Shown piece by piece: positions 15,558 to 24,399 of a DNA stretch of 64,000 bases. The stretch comes from Bacillota bacterium (GTDB taxonomy: Bacteria; Bacillota; Clostridia; Oscillospirales; Acutalibacteraceae). The translations under genes and the position numbers were made by a program. Below the pieces are notes generated by a model. It worked only from the letters and a program-made list of their open reading frames with translations. It had not been told where the DNA came from and made no database searches. Position 1 is the stretch's first letter. Each line of letters begins with the position of its first letter. The stretch covers positions 1-64,000 of the forward strand of contig JAETSA010000005.1 of NCBI GenBank assembly GCA_021769885.1, read 5' to 3'.

Positions 15558-16515
15558 TGCCCGGCATCTTACCGCCGACAGCTTTCATATCCGCATTCAA
15601 AAGCACATTCAAATTTTCGGTTGCAATCTTCTGCATATCCGCACCGGTTACGCAAGTGATACTGCAACGCGGAATTGCCTGCTTCGCCACTGCGGCTTTC
15701 GGAATAATCCCGTACTGCTCACATAAAGCGGCCGCACCGTCCACATCGGCAGCAGTGAAGTCCACAGAAGTCTTGTATTCCGCCAAGAACGCATCGATGG
15801 CGGCTTTGTTTTGCTCTGCAAAATCTTTTTTTGCAACAATACAGCCCATTGCAAGTGAAACCCCCGAGGCACTTTCAAAAGCGGCGGACACATCAAGCAC
15901 ATTTTTCAGTGCTTTGTTTTGCAGCATTGCGGCGGTCACATTCGGCTCAGGAAGCAAAAACACGCGTGTATCGTTGGCATCCGCCGCCGCGGCAAGTGTT
16001 GCGACCTCGGCGTGCTCTGACTTAAACTCGACCGTTACTGCATCCTTCAAGCCGTTTTTCTCCAGCAAATAATTCAGAACATATTCAGGTGTTGCACCTT
16101 GACCCGCTAACACGACGGTTTTGCCGCGCAGTGCGCCGATGTCCGCCACGTCGTTTGTGGAAAGCATATACAGCGTACCAAGCGTGTTGATTGCGAGAAT
16201 CTGTAAATTTCCGCTCAGTTTATTATACATCACAGACGCCATATTCAGAGGGCACGCCGCGAGGTCAAAATTGCCTGCCGCCATACCGCTCATAACTTCG
16301 GTTGGGTCTGCGCACAAGGTAACCGTGTAATTGTTTGCGGCGTTCCCCGCATCATTTTCCTGCATCAGCTTCGCTGTGCCGATACCGGTCGGGCCTTTCA
16401 GGGTTGCCAAACGGATATTCGTTTTTTCTGCGGGGACATCCGCATCCTTTGCGCCGCAGGCCGCAAGTGAGAATACAAGCAAGACTGCCAGCAGAAGAGA
16501 AATTACTTTTTTCAT
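15535..16515 (-). CDS. ABC transporter substrate-binding lipoprotein
   Basis: 326 residues with a lipoprotein signal (LLLAVLLVFSLAACG; Cys about 20) and a two-lobed periplasmic-binding fold of the NMT1/TauA/SsuA class (RLATLKGPTGIGTAKLMQ, DPTEVMSGMAAGNFDLAACP). This class carries nitrate, sulfonates, thiamine precursors or similar small ligands, and the sequence does not settle which. The ATG overlaps the upstream Crp-type gene by 4 bases. Confidence 0.85.
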   Translation of the reverse strand: MKKVISLLLAVLLVFSLAACGAKDADVPAEKTNIRLATLKGPTGIGTAKLMQENDAGNAANNYTVTLCADPTEVMSGMAAGNFDLAACPLNMASVMYNKLSGNLQILAINTLGTLYMLSTNDVADIGALRGKTVVLAGQGATPEYVLNYLLEKNGLKDAVTVEFKSEHAEVATLAAAADANDTRVFLLPEPNVTAAMLQNKALKNVLDVSAAFESASGVSLAMGCIVAKKDFAEQNKAAIDAFLAEYKTSVDFTAADVDGAAALCEQYGIIPKAAVAKQAIPRCSITCVTGADMQKIATENLNVLLNADMKAVGGKMPGNDFWYGV

Positions 16516-17162
16516 TTTGGCTCATCCTTTATGAATAATTTTATATTTTTGCCGCTGTGCTGTAATTTCCCGCGTGCACAAAGGCTGTCCAAAGCGCGGT
16601 AGATTCCGGCACGGCTGACATTGATTTGCCTGGAAAGCTCTGTCATAGAAATGCCGTTGACAGAGCCGTCTGCATCACAAATACTCAACAAATACTGTAA
16701 CAATTTTTCCTCGCCGTTCGGCGCAGTATACGCCTCAATTTTCGTATTCAGAAAATAAATGCGGTTGGAAAGATAACGGACATAGGAGAGTGCAAACTGC
16801 GGTTCGGACTGCATCAAGCGGTCAATTCCCGTCTTTTTGAGCAAAAGCACTTTACACTCTGTTTTTGCCGTGATTGTATTGACAAAACGTTCGGCGTCGT
16901 TATACAAAACGACCGCCCCGAACTGCATTCCGCGTTTCAGCACACTCACGGTGACGTGGTCTTTTGTGACACGCGCCTCTCCTTTTAAAAGCACGCCGAT
17001 ATACTTTTCCGTGCTTTCGGGAGAATACAGAACTGCACCCTTTTGAAAGCTGTGAATCACGGCATCATCGGATAACAGCCGCTCTAAACGCTCGGTAGAA
17101 ACAGCAGAAAAAAGAGCAGACTGCCGCAAAACGGAAATACATTGTTGTAGTTCTTCTTTCAT
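16512..17162 (-). CDS. Crp/Fnr-family transcriptional regulator
   Basis: 216 residues from the ATG at 17162 (GAGG upstream). An N-terminal cyclic-nucleotide-binding-like beta roll (about 15-130) is followed by a long helix and a C-terminal winged helix (about 160-212, SMTELSRQINVSRAGIYRALDSL). The roll lacks the N-terminal four-Cys cluster of Fnr. It heads the operon with the binding protein, permease and ATPase, overlapping the first by 4 bases, so it probably controls uptake of that transporter's ligand. A sigma-A promoter lies 38-66 bases upstream. Confidence 0.88.
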   Translation of the reverse strand: MKEELQQCISVLRQSALFSAVSTERLERLLSDDAVIHSFQKGAVLYSPESTEKYIGVLLKGEARVTKDHVTVSVLKRGMQFGAVVLYNDAERFVNTITAKTECKVLLLKKTGIDRLMQSEPQFALSYVRYLSNRIYFLNTKIEAYTAPNGEEKLLQYLLSICDADGSVNGISMTELSRQINVSRAGIYRALDSLCARGKLQHSGKNIKLFIKDEPK

Positions 17163-17200
17163 ATCCGCCTCGTTTTTGTCTCGTTTGATACAGTAATTGA

Positions 17201-17229
17201 AGTGTAGCATAAAAATTGAAATTCGTCAA
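17201..17229 (-). promoter_or_regulatory. Sigma-A promoter for Crp-ABC operon
   Basis: Minus-strand TTGACG, 17-base spacer, TACACT. Confidence 0.65.
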
Positions 17230-17279
17230 TGCTTTTTTCGATACATACACAAAAGATTTCTTACCGCGTTACCAATTAA

Positions 17280-17328
17280 AAATCCCCTTTCGGTGAGCGG
17301 AAACCTCCGTTTTGCCGAAAGGGGATTT
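17280..17328 (-). terminator. Terminator after amino-acid ABC operon
   Basis: 14-bp arms AAATCCCCTTTCGG and complement around a 20-base loop. A and T runs lie on both outer sides, so it can act in either direction. It lies between the ATPase gene and the Crp operon promoter. Confidence 0.85.
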
Positions 17329-17357
17329 ATTTTATTGCATTTTTGCTTTTTCAAAAA

Positions 17358-18152
17358 TCAAAGCACCTTGGAAAGGAACTCCTGTAAGCGCGGATTTTGC
17401 GGATGATTGAAAAGCGCGTCGGGTGTACCCTGCTCTAAAATTTTACCGTCGTCCATAAAGAGCACACGGTCACCGACTTCGCGCGCAAAGCCCATTTCGT
17501 GTGTGACCACAACCATTGTCATACCGCTTTTCGCAAGGTCTTTCATCACGTCCAAAACCTCGCCGACCATTTCGGGGTCTAATGCAGAGGTCGGCTCGTC
17601 AAACAGCATCACATCGGGATTCATTGCAAGCGAACGCACAATCGCCACACGCTGTTTTTGACCGCCCGAAAGCTGTGAAGGGTATGCATCCGCCTTATCG
17701 GAAAGTCCGATACGCTCCAACAGCTTTAAAGCGTTTTCTTTTGCATCCGCTTTAATTTGCGCTGTGGATTTTAACGGTGCTTCCGATGCGCCCGATTTTT
17801 TTGCACTGCGTTTTTGCTTGCGCATTTGCTTTTTCTGCGTAAGAATCGGGGCTAAGGTAATATTATCGAGCACCGTCATATTGTTAAACAGATTGAAATG
17901 CTGGAACACCATTCCGATATTTTGACGCTGTTCGTTGATATCGACCTTCAAATCCGTCAAGTCTACACCGTGATACAGGACCTGCCCTGAGGTTGGATCC
18001 TCCATACAGTTCAAGCAGCGCAAAAGCGTACTTTTGCCCGAGCCGGACGGTCCGATAATAACGACCTTCTCACCCTGCTCAATCGTCAAATCAATACCTT
18101 TTAATACCTGTAAATCACCAAAGCTTTTGGTCAGGTTAACGACCTCTATCAC
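17358..18152 (-). CDS. Amino-acid ABC transporter ATP-binding protein, GlnQ-like
   Basis: 264 residues with Walker [10 protein letters not shown] (about 35-43), Q-loop VFQHFNLF, signature LSGGQKQRV and Walker [15 protein letters not shown], the extended D-loop typical of polar amino-acid importers. Family members are about 240-250 residues. The excess is a basic insert (about 98-130, [17 protein letters not shown]) between the Q-loop and the signature, in the helical subdomain. It overlaps the permease gene by 17 bases. Ligands are probably glutamine, glutamate, cystine or a related amino acid. Confidence 0.93.
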   Translation of the reverse strand: MIEVVNLTKSFGDLQVLKGIDLTIEQGEKVVIIGPSGSGKSTLLRCLNCMEDPTSGQVLYHGVDLTDLKVDINEQRQNIGMVFQHFNLFNNMTVLDNITLAPILTQKKQMRKQKRSAKKSGASEAPLKSTAQIKADAKENALKLLERIGLSDKADAYPSQLSGGQKQRVAIVRSLAMNPDVMLFDEPTSALDPEMVGEVLDVMKDLAKSGMTMVVVTHEMGFAREVGDRVLFMDDGKILEQGTPDALFNHPQNPRLQEFLSKVL

Positions 18153-18861
18153 TCTTCCTCAGGCTCCTTTCCATCAGCTTTACAAACAGACTGATTATCA
18201 GTACAAGCACAATATAAATAACTGCCATTACAAGATACGGAATCATAAATTCATAGGTTGCCGTACCGATTTTTCGGAACGCAACATACAAATCCGTCGC
18301 GCCGATAAAGCTGACAATCGACGTTTCCTTCACCAATGTGATAAACTCGTTACCAAGCGTCGGCAAAATATTTTTGATTGCCTGCGGAATGACGATTTTC
18401 ATCATTGTCGTGCCGAAGCTCAAGCCCATAGCACGACCGCCCTCCATTTGCCCGGGGTCAACCGAAAGAATGCCGCTGCGCATAATTTCGGAAATATAAG
18501 CGCCCGAGTTCATACCGAATACGATGCAAGCCACCGTAACCGACGGAATGTTGATGCCCATAAGCGGCAGTGCAACGAAATAGAACAGCAAAAGCTGAAC
18601 CACCATCGGCGTGCCGCGGAAGAAGCCGACATATACACTGCAAATGCCGTTTAGAATTTTCGGCAATTTCTTATATTTCGGCAAAACGCGAACCGTGGCA
18701 ATCAGCGTACCGATGACAATACCGATTAAAAGACCTACAACGGCGATTTTGGCGGTATTTTGCAGACCCGTCAAAATTTCAGATATGTACGCATCCGCAC
18801 TGCTGCCTTGAAACAGCTCGATAAATTTTTGAAATTTACGACCAAAGCTACCCATATTCAA
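18136..18861 (-). CDS. Amino-acid ABC transporter permease, HisM/GlnP type
   Basis: 241 residues with about five transmembrane segments and the family loop near residues 140-165 ([20 protein letters not shown]). A soluble N-terminal 20-30 residues precede the first span ([17 protein letters not shown]). It lies between the binding-protein gene, from which it is separated by a hairpin, and the ATPase gene that it overlaps. Confidence 0.93.
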   Translation of the reverse strand: MNMGSFGRKFQKFIELFQGSSADAYISEILTGLQNTAKIAVVGLLIGIVIGTLIATVRVLPKYKKLPKILNGICSVYVGFFRGTPMVVQLLLFYFVALPLMGINIPSVTVACIVFGMNSGAYISEIMRSGILSVDPGQMEGGRAMGLSFGTTMMKIVIPQAIKNILPTLGNEFITLVKETSIVSFIGATDLYVAFRKIGTATYEFMIPYLVMAVIYIVLVLIISLFVKLMERSLRKSDRGR

Positions 18862-18884
18862 ACCCTTTTATCTGTCAAAGATAC

Positions 18885-18919
18885 GACAATAGCCTCACCG
18901 AAAAGGTGAGGTTATTGTC
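18885..18919 (-). terminator. Intra-operon hairpin (attenuator-like)
   Basis: 15-bp arms GACAATAGCCTCACC and complement with one G-U and a 5-base loop, between the binding-protein and permease genes. No strong U run follows. Such hairpins commonly stabilise or trim the mRNA so that the binding protein is made in excess over the membrane subunits. Confidence 0.7.
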
Positions 18920-18940
18920 TAAAACTTATTTACAATACTG

Positions 18941-19792
18941 TTACGCAGCTTCGTTAATGGATTTCACAATGGAATCCGCAGGAGCGGCGTCAATGATGAC
19001 ATACTGCAGGTTGCCGTTGACAACATCCTGCACTGCCATAGCACCGTTGGAATAGCCTTTTGCAGATACTTTGAATCCGTTTGCTTCATAATCGCCGGTG
19101 CTCTCTGTAAACAGCTGACCGGTTGTGCCGTTCTGGAAGCCGATGTTTGTGGTGCTGTCCATTGTCTTGAGAATGGCAATCACATCGTCTGCGGTTTTGC
19201 ATTCGTCAAACTTCGTGTCATCACCCTTGACAATCAGCTTCTGAGAAGCCTGATAATAAGATTCGGAGAATGTAACAGACTCTTTACGCTCTTCGTTAAT
19301 GGTAAGCCCCGCCATTGCAATGTCGCATTTGTGACTGCCGACAGCCAAGCATACTGCTTCAAAGTCCATATGCTGAATGACAAGCTCTTTGCCGAGCTTT
19401 TCTGCAAGCAGTGCGGCAATTTCCATATCAACGCCGAGGAAGTTGTCCCCTTCCGTATACTCAAAAGGCGGGAACTCTGCATTGGTGGCAACAACCAGCT
19501 GGTCTTTGCTCTCGTCGAGTGCGGCGGATTTGATTGCTTTGGGCGTACCGTCGCCGAAGTAGTTGTTGAAAACTTCGTCCAATTTACCGTTTGCTTTGAT
19601 TTCAGCGATGAAATCGTTGACCTGCTTTAACAGCTCAGGCTGATCTTTATCCACACCGAATGCATACTCTTCATCGGTCAGGTTGATGTTGATCACCTTA
19701 ACTGCGGGAGTCTTTGCGCCGCAAGCCGCGAACATACCGACAACCAGCGTCAAAGTCAAAAGAAGTGCAAGAACTTTTGTTGCTTTTTTCAT
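18941..19792 (-). CDS. Amino-acid-binding lipoprotein, apparently circularly permuted
   Basis: 283 residues. After a lipoprotein signal (LTLVVGMFAACG, Cys about 25), residues about 30-84 (VKVININLTDEEYAF...NNYFGDG) match what is normally the C-terminal end of family 3 amino-acid-binding proteins. The usual N-terminal sequence then begins at about 90 (LVVATNAEFPPFEYTEG) and runs through DIAMAGLTINEERKESV and IGFQNGTTGQ to the protein end at IIDAAPADSIVKSINEAA, exactly where the missing segment would normally follow. Both ligand-binding lobes can form, with the termini moved. It heads the operon with its permease and ATPase, behind a good promoter. Confidence 0.88.
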   Translation of the reverse strand: MKKATKVLALLLTLTLVVGMFAACGAKTPAVKVININLTDEEYAFGVDKDQPELLKQVNDFIAEIKANGKLDEVFNNYFGDGTPKAIKSAALDESKDQLVVATNAEFPPFEYTEGDNFLGVDMEIAALLAEKLGKELVIQHMDFEAVCLAVGSHKCDIAMAGLTINEERKESVTFSESYYQASQKLIVKGDDTKFDECKTADDVIAILKTMDSTTNIGFQNGTTGQLFTESTGDYEANGFKVSAKGYSNGAMAVQDVVNGNLQYVIIDAAPADSIVKSINEAA

Positions 19793-19824
19793 TTTTACTG
19801 CCCCTTTTCATAAATTATGATATT

Positions 19825-19853
19825 ACTATACACCAAGTTGAATAAATTTGCAA
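19825..19853 (-). promoter_or_regulatory. Sigma-A promoter for amino-acid ABC operon
   Basis: Minus-strand TTGCAA, 17-base spacer, TATAGT, 33 bases before the binding-protein ATG, with AAAAGGGGCAG as the ribosome site. Confidence 0.7.
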
Positions 19854-19866
19854 GCAAAATGTATTT

Positions 19867-20325
19867 TTATTCGTTTTTTATATTTTTCTTACGGAAAACA
19901 ACCCATTTTCCGAATATATAATTGGCAATAATCACAATCACCTGTGCAATTGTCTTTGCCGCAACTTCCCCGACGGGCAAGGAAGCATATATATAGTTAT
20001 TCATATGCAAAATATCTAACAACAATTTCAGTGTTACCCATTCCATACCGAGTGACAGGAGCCTCGCCGCAATAAATTTTGCGAACTCCAAAACAACGGC
20101 CTGCACACCGATTGCACCGCTTTCAAACACCCACTTTCGATTGGTCACATAAGCAAAAAGCACCGCGCCGATCCACGCAAGCACAGTCGCCGCAGACCAG
20201 CCGAGGTGGAAACCTTCTGTACAGGAAAAATATATGATGTAATTTACAAGCGTCGTAAGTCCGCCGAAGAAAACATACAGAATCGGTTCTTTATATTTCA
20301 AAAAAAGCGATTTTAATTTTTTCAA
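19867..20325 (-). CDS. GtrA-family membrane protein
   Basis: 152 residues with four transmembrane segments (about 13-33, 40-60, 80-100, 118-140), the compact GtrA/DPMS topology (FFGGLTTLVNYIIYF, YVTNRKWVF). Family members are thought to help flip lipid-linked sugars for wall or O-antigen modification. It follows ispF by 28 bases, in an operon with ispD-ispF. A link to polyprenyl carriers is suggestive but unproven. Confidence 0.88.
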   Translation of the reverse strand: MKKLKSLFLKYKEPILYVFFGGLTTLVNYIIYFSCTEGFHLGWSAATVLAWIGAVLFAYVTNRKWVFESGAIGVQAVVLEFAKFIAARLLSLGMEWVTLKLLLDILHMNNYIYASLPVGEVAAKTIAQVIVIIANYIFGKWVVFRKKNIKNE

Positions 20326-20353
20326 ATTTCTACTTCCTTTTGCGCAAAAGCAT

Positions 20354-20851
20354 TCAAATGAATTTTACACAGGGGACATCTTCAATCAGACACACGGCGT
20401 GTGCGGCAATGCCCTCTTTGGCACCTGTAAAGCCGAGCCCCTCTTCTGTTGTGGCTTTCACGCTGACACACGACACAGGCAAACGGCACGCACGCGCAAT
20501 GTTTTCGCGCATTCCGTCTATAAAGGGTGCCAATTTCGGAGCCTGCGCCAAAACGGTTGCATCAATATTATTTACAGAATAGTGTTCTTTTTTTAACAGC
20601 GATACAACTTCTTCTAACAGTTTCAAGCTGTCTGCGCCTTTATAGCGTTCATCTGTATCGGGAAAATGCTTGCCGATGTCGCCGAGCGCCGCCGCACCCA
20701 AAAGTGCATCGCTGACCGCGTGCAGCAGGACGTCCGCATCGGAATGTCCTAAAAGCCCAAACCCGTTATTTTCAATTTCCACACCGCCTAAAATCAGTTT
20801 ACGCCCTTCGGTTAAGCGGTGTACATCATAGCCGTGTCCTATTCGAAGCAT
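20354..20851 (-). CDS. ispF: 2-C-methyl-D-erythritol 2,4-cyclodiphosphate synthase
   Basis: Converts CDP-ME 2-phosphate to ME-cyclodiphosphate in the non-mevalonate isoprenoid pathway. 165 residues, with the zinc-binding start [10 protein letters not shown] (Asp and His), [19 protein letters not shown], and the C-terminal [14 protein letters not shown] characteristic of the homotrimer. The gene overlaps ispD by 13 bases. MEP-pathway use fits the DXS-like gene at 50.5 kb, although a canonical dxs is not in this window. Confidence 0.97.
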   Translation of the reverse strand: MLRIGHGYDVHRLTEGRKLILGGVEIENNGFGLLGHSDADVLLHAVSDALLGAAALGDIGKHFPDTDERYKGADSLKLLEEVVSLLKKEHYSVNNIDATVLAQAPKLAPFIDGMRENIARACRLPVSCVSVKATTEEGLGFTGAKEGIAAHAVCLIEDVPCVKFI

Positions 20852-21591
20852 TTTTCTTTCCTCCCTGCAAGTATCCCCTCCGCCAGTGCGATGTCCTCCG
20901 GCGTGGTGATTTTGATATTTTCGTAGCTGCCCTCCACCATAAACACGGGGATTCCTGCCGATTCCATCAATTTACAGTCATCCGTAAACGCGGTGCTGTT
21001 CGGCACTGCAGCGGCGGCTTGCAAATACAGTGGACGCGAAAACACCTGCGGCGTATGCACTGCCCAAAGGGCGGTGCGGTCGGGCGTTTCCAAAATTCTG
21101 CCGTCTCTCGCTACCACCTTAATGGTATCCTTGACACGCACGCCTGTGGCGGCGGCGTTTTCCGCGAATGCCTTTTGCACAGTCAATTCAATAATCTCCT
21201 GTGTAACTAACGGGCGTGCGCCGTCGTGAATCGCAAAAAATTCCGATTGCAGCGAAGCCCTGTGAATGGCGGCAAACACGCTTTCCTGCCGTGTTGCCCC
21301 GCCTTTTACGATGTCCGTCACCTTTCGGATTTCGTAAGCTTTGACAGCCGCAAACAAATCGGAAATATCCTGTTCTCTCGTGGCGACCACAATTTCGTCA
21401 ATCCACGGGCTTTCCGAAAAAGTCCGAAGTGTCCGAATAAGCACAGGGACGCCGTCAATCCGCAGTTTCTGCTTATTGACGCCGCCCATTCGTGTAGAAT
21501 TGCCCGCCGCTACAATTACCGCTGTGACAAACGGATGTGCAGGCTCTGCGGACAACCCTGTATTCTTTTTTTCAGAGCAAAATAAACGCAT
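20839..21591 (-). CDS. ispD: 2-C-methyl-D-erythritol 4-phosphate cytidylyltransferase
   Basis: Transfers CMP to MEP. 250 residues, with an N-terminal nucleotide-binding motif after a 23-residue leader ([13 protein letters not shown], about 27-39), HDGARPLV and a C-terminal half with TDDCKLMES and [12 protein letters not shown]. The N-terminal extension ([20 protein letters not shown]) is longer than usual, but an AGGG site supports the ATG at 21591, and no good internal start lies closer to the motif. Confidence 0.96.
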   Translation of the reverse strand: MRLFCSEKKNTGLSAEPAHPFVTAVIVAAGNSTRMGGVNKQKLRIDGVPVLIRTLRTFSESPWIDEIVVATREQDISDLFAAVKAYEIRKVTDIVKGGATRQESVFAAIHRASLQSEFFAIHDGARPLVTQEIIELTVQKAFAENAAATGVRVKDTIKVVARDGRILETPDRTALWAVHTPQVFSRPLYLQAAAAVPNSTAFTDDCKLMESAGIPVFMVEGSYENIKITTPEDIALAEGILAGRKEKCFE

Positions 21592-21633
21592 AAGCTACCC
21601 TCAGTACAACTTTATGCCTTTATTTTACAACAA

Positions 21634-22899
21634 TTAAAGCAGTTTTTCAAGTGTTGCAAGCTTCACACACAGGCAAAGCACTTCCACTGCCTTTTTGAGG
21701 TCTTCGGTAGACGGATATGTCGGCGCGATGCGGATATTTCTGTCGGCATCGTCTTTACCGTAAGGATAAGTTGCGCCGACCGCTGTCAGCACTACGCCGA
21801 GTTCACGGCACAGCTCACCGACGCGTTTCGCACTGCATTCCGTGGTATTCAGGCTGATAAAATAGCCGCCCTTCGGTTCTGTCCAGCGGGCAAGGTCATT
21901 TTCACGCAGTTCGCGGTTCAGCGCATCCAGTACAATGCGGAATTTCGGTGCAATAATTGCCGCATGCTTTTTCATATGCGCCGCAATGCCGTCCGCATCT
22001 TTAAAATATTTTACGTGACGCAGTTGATTCATTTTATCGTAGCTGATGGTCTGCATCGCAAGACGCGCCTTGATGGCTTTGATATTATTGTCGGAAGCGG
22101 CAATTGCAGAAACGCCTGCACCCGGGAAGCTGATTTTGGAAGTGGAAGTAAATTCCACAAACATATCCTCCGAGCCGTACGCCTTGCAGGCTTCGAAGAT
22201 ATTCAAAAGGTGATCGGGCCGGTCGTCCAAATCATGCACGATGTAGGCGTTATCCCAAATCACGCGGAAATCCTTTGCCGCAGGCTTCAGGGATGCCAAC
22301 GCGCGCACGGTATCATCCGAATACGTAATGCCGTCGGGATTGGAGTATTTCGGCACACAGAACATACCCTTTACGCTCGGGTCTTTCACAAGCTCTGCAA
22401 TCTTCTCTACATCAGGACCGTTTTCGGTCATTTCCACATTCAGCATCTCGATGCCGAAATGCTCACAAATCGTAAAATGACGGTCATAGCCCGGCACATT
22501 GCAGATGAATTTAATTTTTCCCTGCTGTATCCAAGGCTCTGCGCCTGCGCCGTGCGTCATACACTGTGAAATATAGTCGAACATCAAACTCAGGCTGGAA
22601 GCTCCGCCGATAATCACATTGGCGGGGTCAACCTCCAAAATCTCCGCAAACAGCCTTCTGCACTCGGGAAGTCCTTCAAGTACGCCGTAGTTGCGGCAGT
22701 CAAAACCGTTTTCCGCTTTGCAGTCGCACACCCCGATAACGGTTTTGAGAATATCCATAGAAAGGTCAAGCTGATCCGCACCCGGCTTACCTCGGGACAT
22801 ATCCAGCTTCAAATTCATTTTTTTGAGCGTTTCGAATTCTGCGTCTAATTCCTTTTTCAGTTTACGCAGTTCTTCTTTGGGCATTTGGGAATACTGCAT
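21634..22899 (-). CDS. PLP-dependent aminotransferase, class I fold (Aminotran_MocR type)
   Basis: 421 residues. It is a fold-type I aminotransferase, but of the compact group that begins with a helical LKKELDAEFETLKKMNLKLDMSRGKPG segment. The PLP lysine is in STSKISFPGAG (about 255-262), and the Asn/Tyr cofactor pair is in IWDNAYIVHDL. Members of this group act on alanine, aspartate or other amino acids, and the substrate cannot be fixed from sequence. Single gene with a GGAGG site and its own promoter upstream. Confidence 0.9.
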   Translation of the reverse strand: MQYSQMPKEELRKLKKELDAEFETLKKMNLKLDMSRGKPGADQLDLSMDILKTVIGVCDCKAENGFDCRNYGVLEGLPECRRLFAEILEVDPANVIIGGASSLSLMFDYISQCMTHGAGAEPWIQQGKIKFICNVPGYDRHFTICEHFGIEMLNVEMTENGPDVEKIAELVKDPSVKGMFCVPKYSNPDGITYSDDTVRALASLKPAAKDFRVIWDNAYIVHDLDDRPDHLLNIFEACKAYGSEDMFVEFTSTSKISFPGAGVSAIAASDNNIKAIKARLAMQTISYDKMNQLRHVKYFKDADGIAAHMKKHAAIIAPKFRIVLDALNRELRENDLARWTEPKGGYFISLNTTECSAKRVGELCRELGVVLTAVGATYPYGKDDADRNIRIAPTYPSTEDLKKAVEVLCLCVKLATLEKLL

Positions 22900-22942
22900 A
22901 TCCTAATCCTCCGAGTTTCATACATTTTTTGTTTGCCGATAA

Positions 22943-22971
22943 ATTTTATTACATTTTATGCTTTTTTGCAA
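22943..22971 (-). promoter_or_regulatory. Sigma-A promoter for aminotransferase
   Basis: Minus-strand TTGCAA, 17-base spacer, TAAAAT. Confidence 0.6.
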
Positions 22972-23064
22972 TATATGTTTTTGTTTCTTGCAAAAATTCC
23001 ATAAAAGAACCAAGCAGAAGAACTTCCCGCAGGGCTTTTCGTGCATATCCGCCAAAGAAAAGCA

Positions 23065-24384
23065 TTATTTTTTACGGACAATCGGCGCAGGCAAAATAAC
23101 GGGTGCTTCCTCGCCTGCTTTTTGCATTTCGCGTTTTAACAATTTTTGCATTGCACCGCGCGCTTCTTTGTAAGCTTTACTTCGAACCAAATTCACTTTC
23201 TCGCACGGGTCTTTTTCCAAATCATACAAATAATCTTCAAAATAAATTTTGGCTTTATGCTTTGTAAACCCTGAACCGACCGCACGAACAGAATACTTGT
23301 ATTTTTTTGTGCGCACCGCACGCCCGCACTGACTTTCGCTGATTTGGATAAATACGCAATCACGTTCCGATTTGCCTGAAAGCATCGGCAGAATCGATTC
23401 GCCCGAAAAGCTTTCGGGAATCGGAATACCCGCAAGCTCCAACAGTGTCGGCGGCAAATCGATTAAGCTGACAAGACTTTCCACCCGCTTCCCGCCTTGG
23501 AACAGCCCGCCCGCAATAATCAGCGGTGTATGCGTTGCACTGTCATGGCAGGAGCGTTTATACTCCATATTCCGTGTTTTGAAATGTGAGCCGTGATCGC
23601 TTGTATAAATAATAACGGTATTCTCATAAATACCTTTTTCTTTCAGTTTTTCAATCAAGCGTCCGACATTCTCATCCAAACGGTTGATGGCGGCGATGTA
23701 ATCGGGATACATTTCTTTGTAATCCCCGGGCAAAAACGAAAGGTCTTCGGGTATGGGATAGTCCTTGAATTTCGGTACGGTTTCCGTCGGTCCTTCGTAT
23801 CGCTTATGATCATTTTGATGATGCGGCTCAATGTGGGAAACGAACAGGAAAAACGGTTTATCCGAGGTCTTTTGGTCAAGGTATTCTAAGGCAAAATCGT
23901 TGATACAGTCTGCGCGGTAGCCTTCAAAATCAATGCGGTTGCCGTCGCCGTCAAAAATGTAGCCGTCATAGCCGTGCGAAGTGAACTCCAAAACATCGGC
24001 GGCGCGCCACCAATCCTTATATTCGCCCTGCACATCTTTTGGAATCGCTGTTTTTTCGCAATGCATCCCGACATTCGGGAAACGGTCGGACGCCAAATGC
24101 CATTTCCCGACATAGGCGGTTTCATATCCCGCTTCGTTAAAATACGCCGCAAGCGGTTTAATCGTTTTGGGCAGAGGCACACCGTTCCAATAGCATCCGC
24201 ACTCCGTCGCATACTGTCCCGTTTGCAGGCAAGCGCGCGCAGGGCCGCAGACCGGCTGACAGGTAAAGGAGTTTTCGAACAGAACGCCCTCACTTGCCAG
24301 CTCCGTTAAATTCGGCGTAACGGTTTCGTTTACCGTATCCCACCGCTGTTGGTCGCTGAAATAAAAAATAATATTCGGCTGCAT
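23065..24384 (-). CDS. Sulfatase (Cys-type, formylglycine-dependent)
   Basis: 439 residues of the alkaline-phosphatase-superfamily sulfatase group. The formylglycine motif C-x-P-x-R appears as CGPAR within TCQPVCGPARACLQTGQ (about 45-62). YVGKWHL, SDHGSH and an N-terminal metal Asp (FYFSDQQRWDT) complete the active site. No signal peptide is seen, so it is probably cytoplasmic, acting on imported sulfated sugars or choline-type esters. A radical-SAM maturase would be needed and is not in this window. The TauE/SafE-type permease gene next to it, on the same strand, could export the sulfite or sulfate released. Confidence 0.92.
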   Translation of the reverse strand: MQPNIIFYFSDQQRWDTVNETVTPNLTELASEGVLFENSFTCQPVCGPARACLQTGQYATECGCYWNGVPLPKTIKPLAAYFNEAGYETAYVGKWHLASDRFPNVGMHCEKTAIPKDVQGEYKDWWRAADVLEFTSHGYDGYIFDGDGNRIDFEGYRADCINDFALEYLDQKTSDKPFFLFVSHIEPHHQNDHKRYEGPTETVPKFKDYPIPEDLSFLPGDYKEMYPDYIAAINRLDENVGRLIEKLKEKGIYENTVIIYTSDHGSHFKTRNMEYKRSCHDSATHTPLIIAGGLFQGGKRVESLVSLIDLPPTLLELAGIPIPESFSGESILPMLSGKSERDCVFIQISESQCGRAVRTKKYKYSVRAVGSGFTKHKAKIYFEDYLYDLEKDPCEKVNLVRSKAYKEARGAMQKLLKREMQKAGEEAPVILPAPIVRKK

Positions 24385-24399
24385 AGCTCTACGCCTTTC

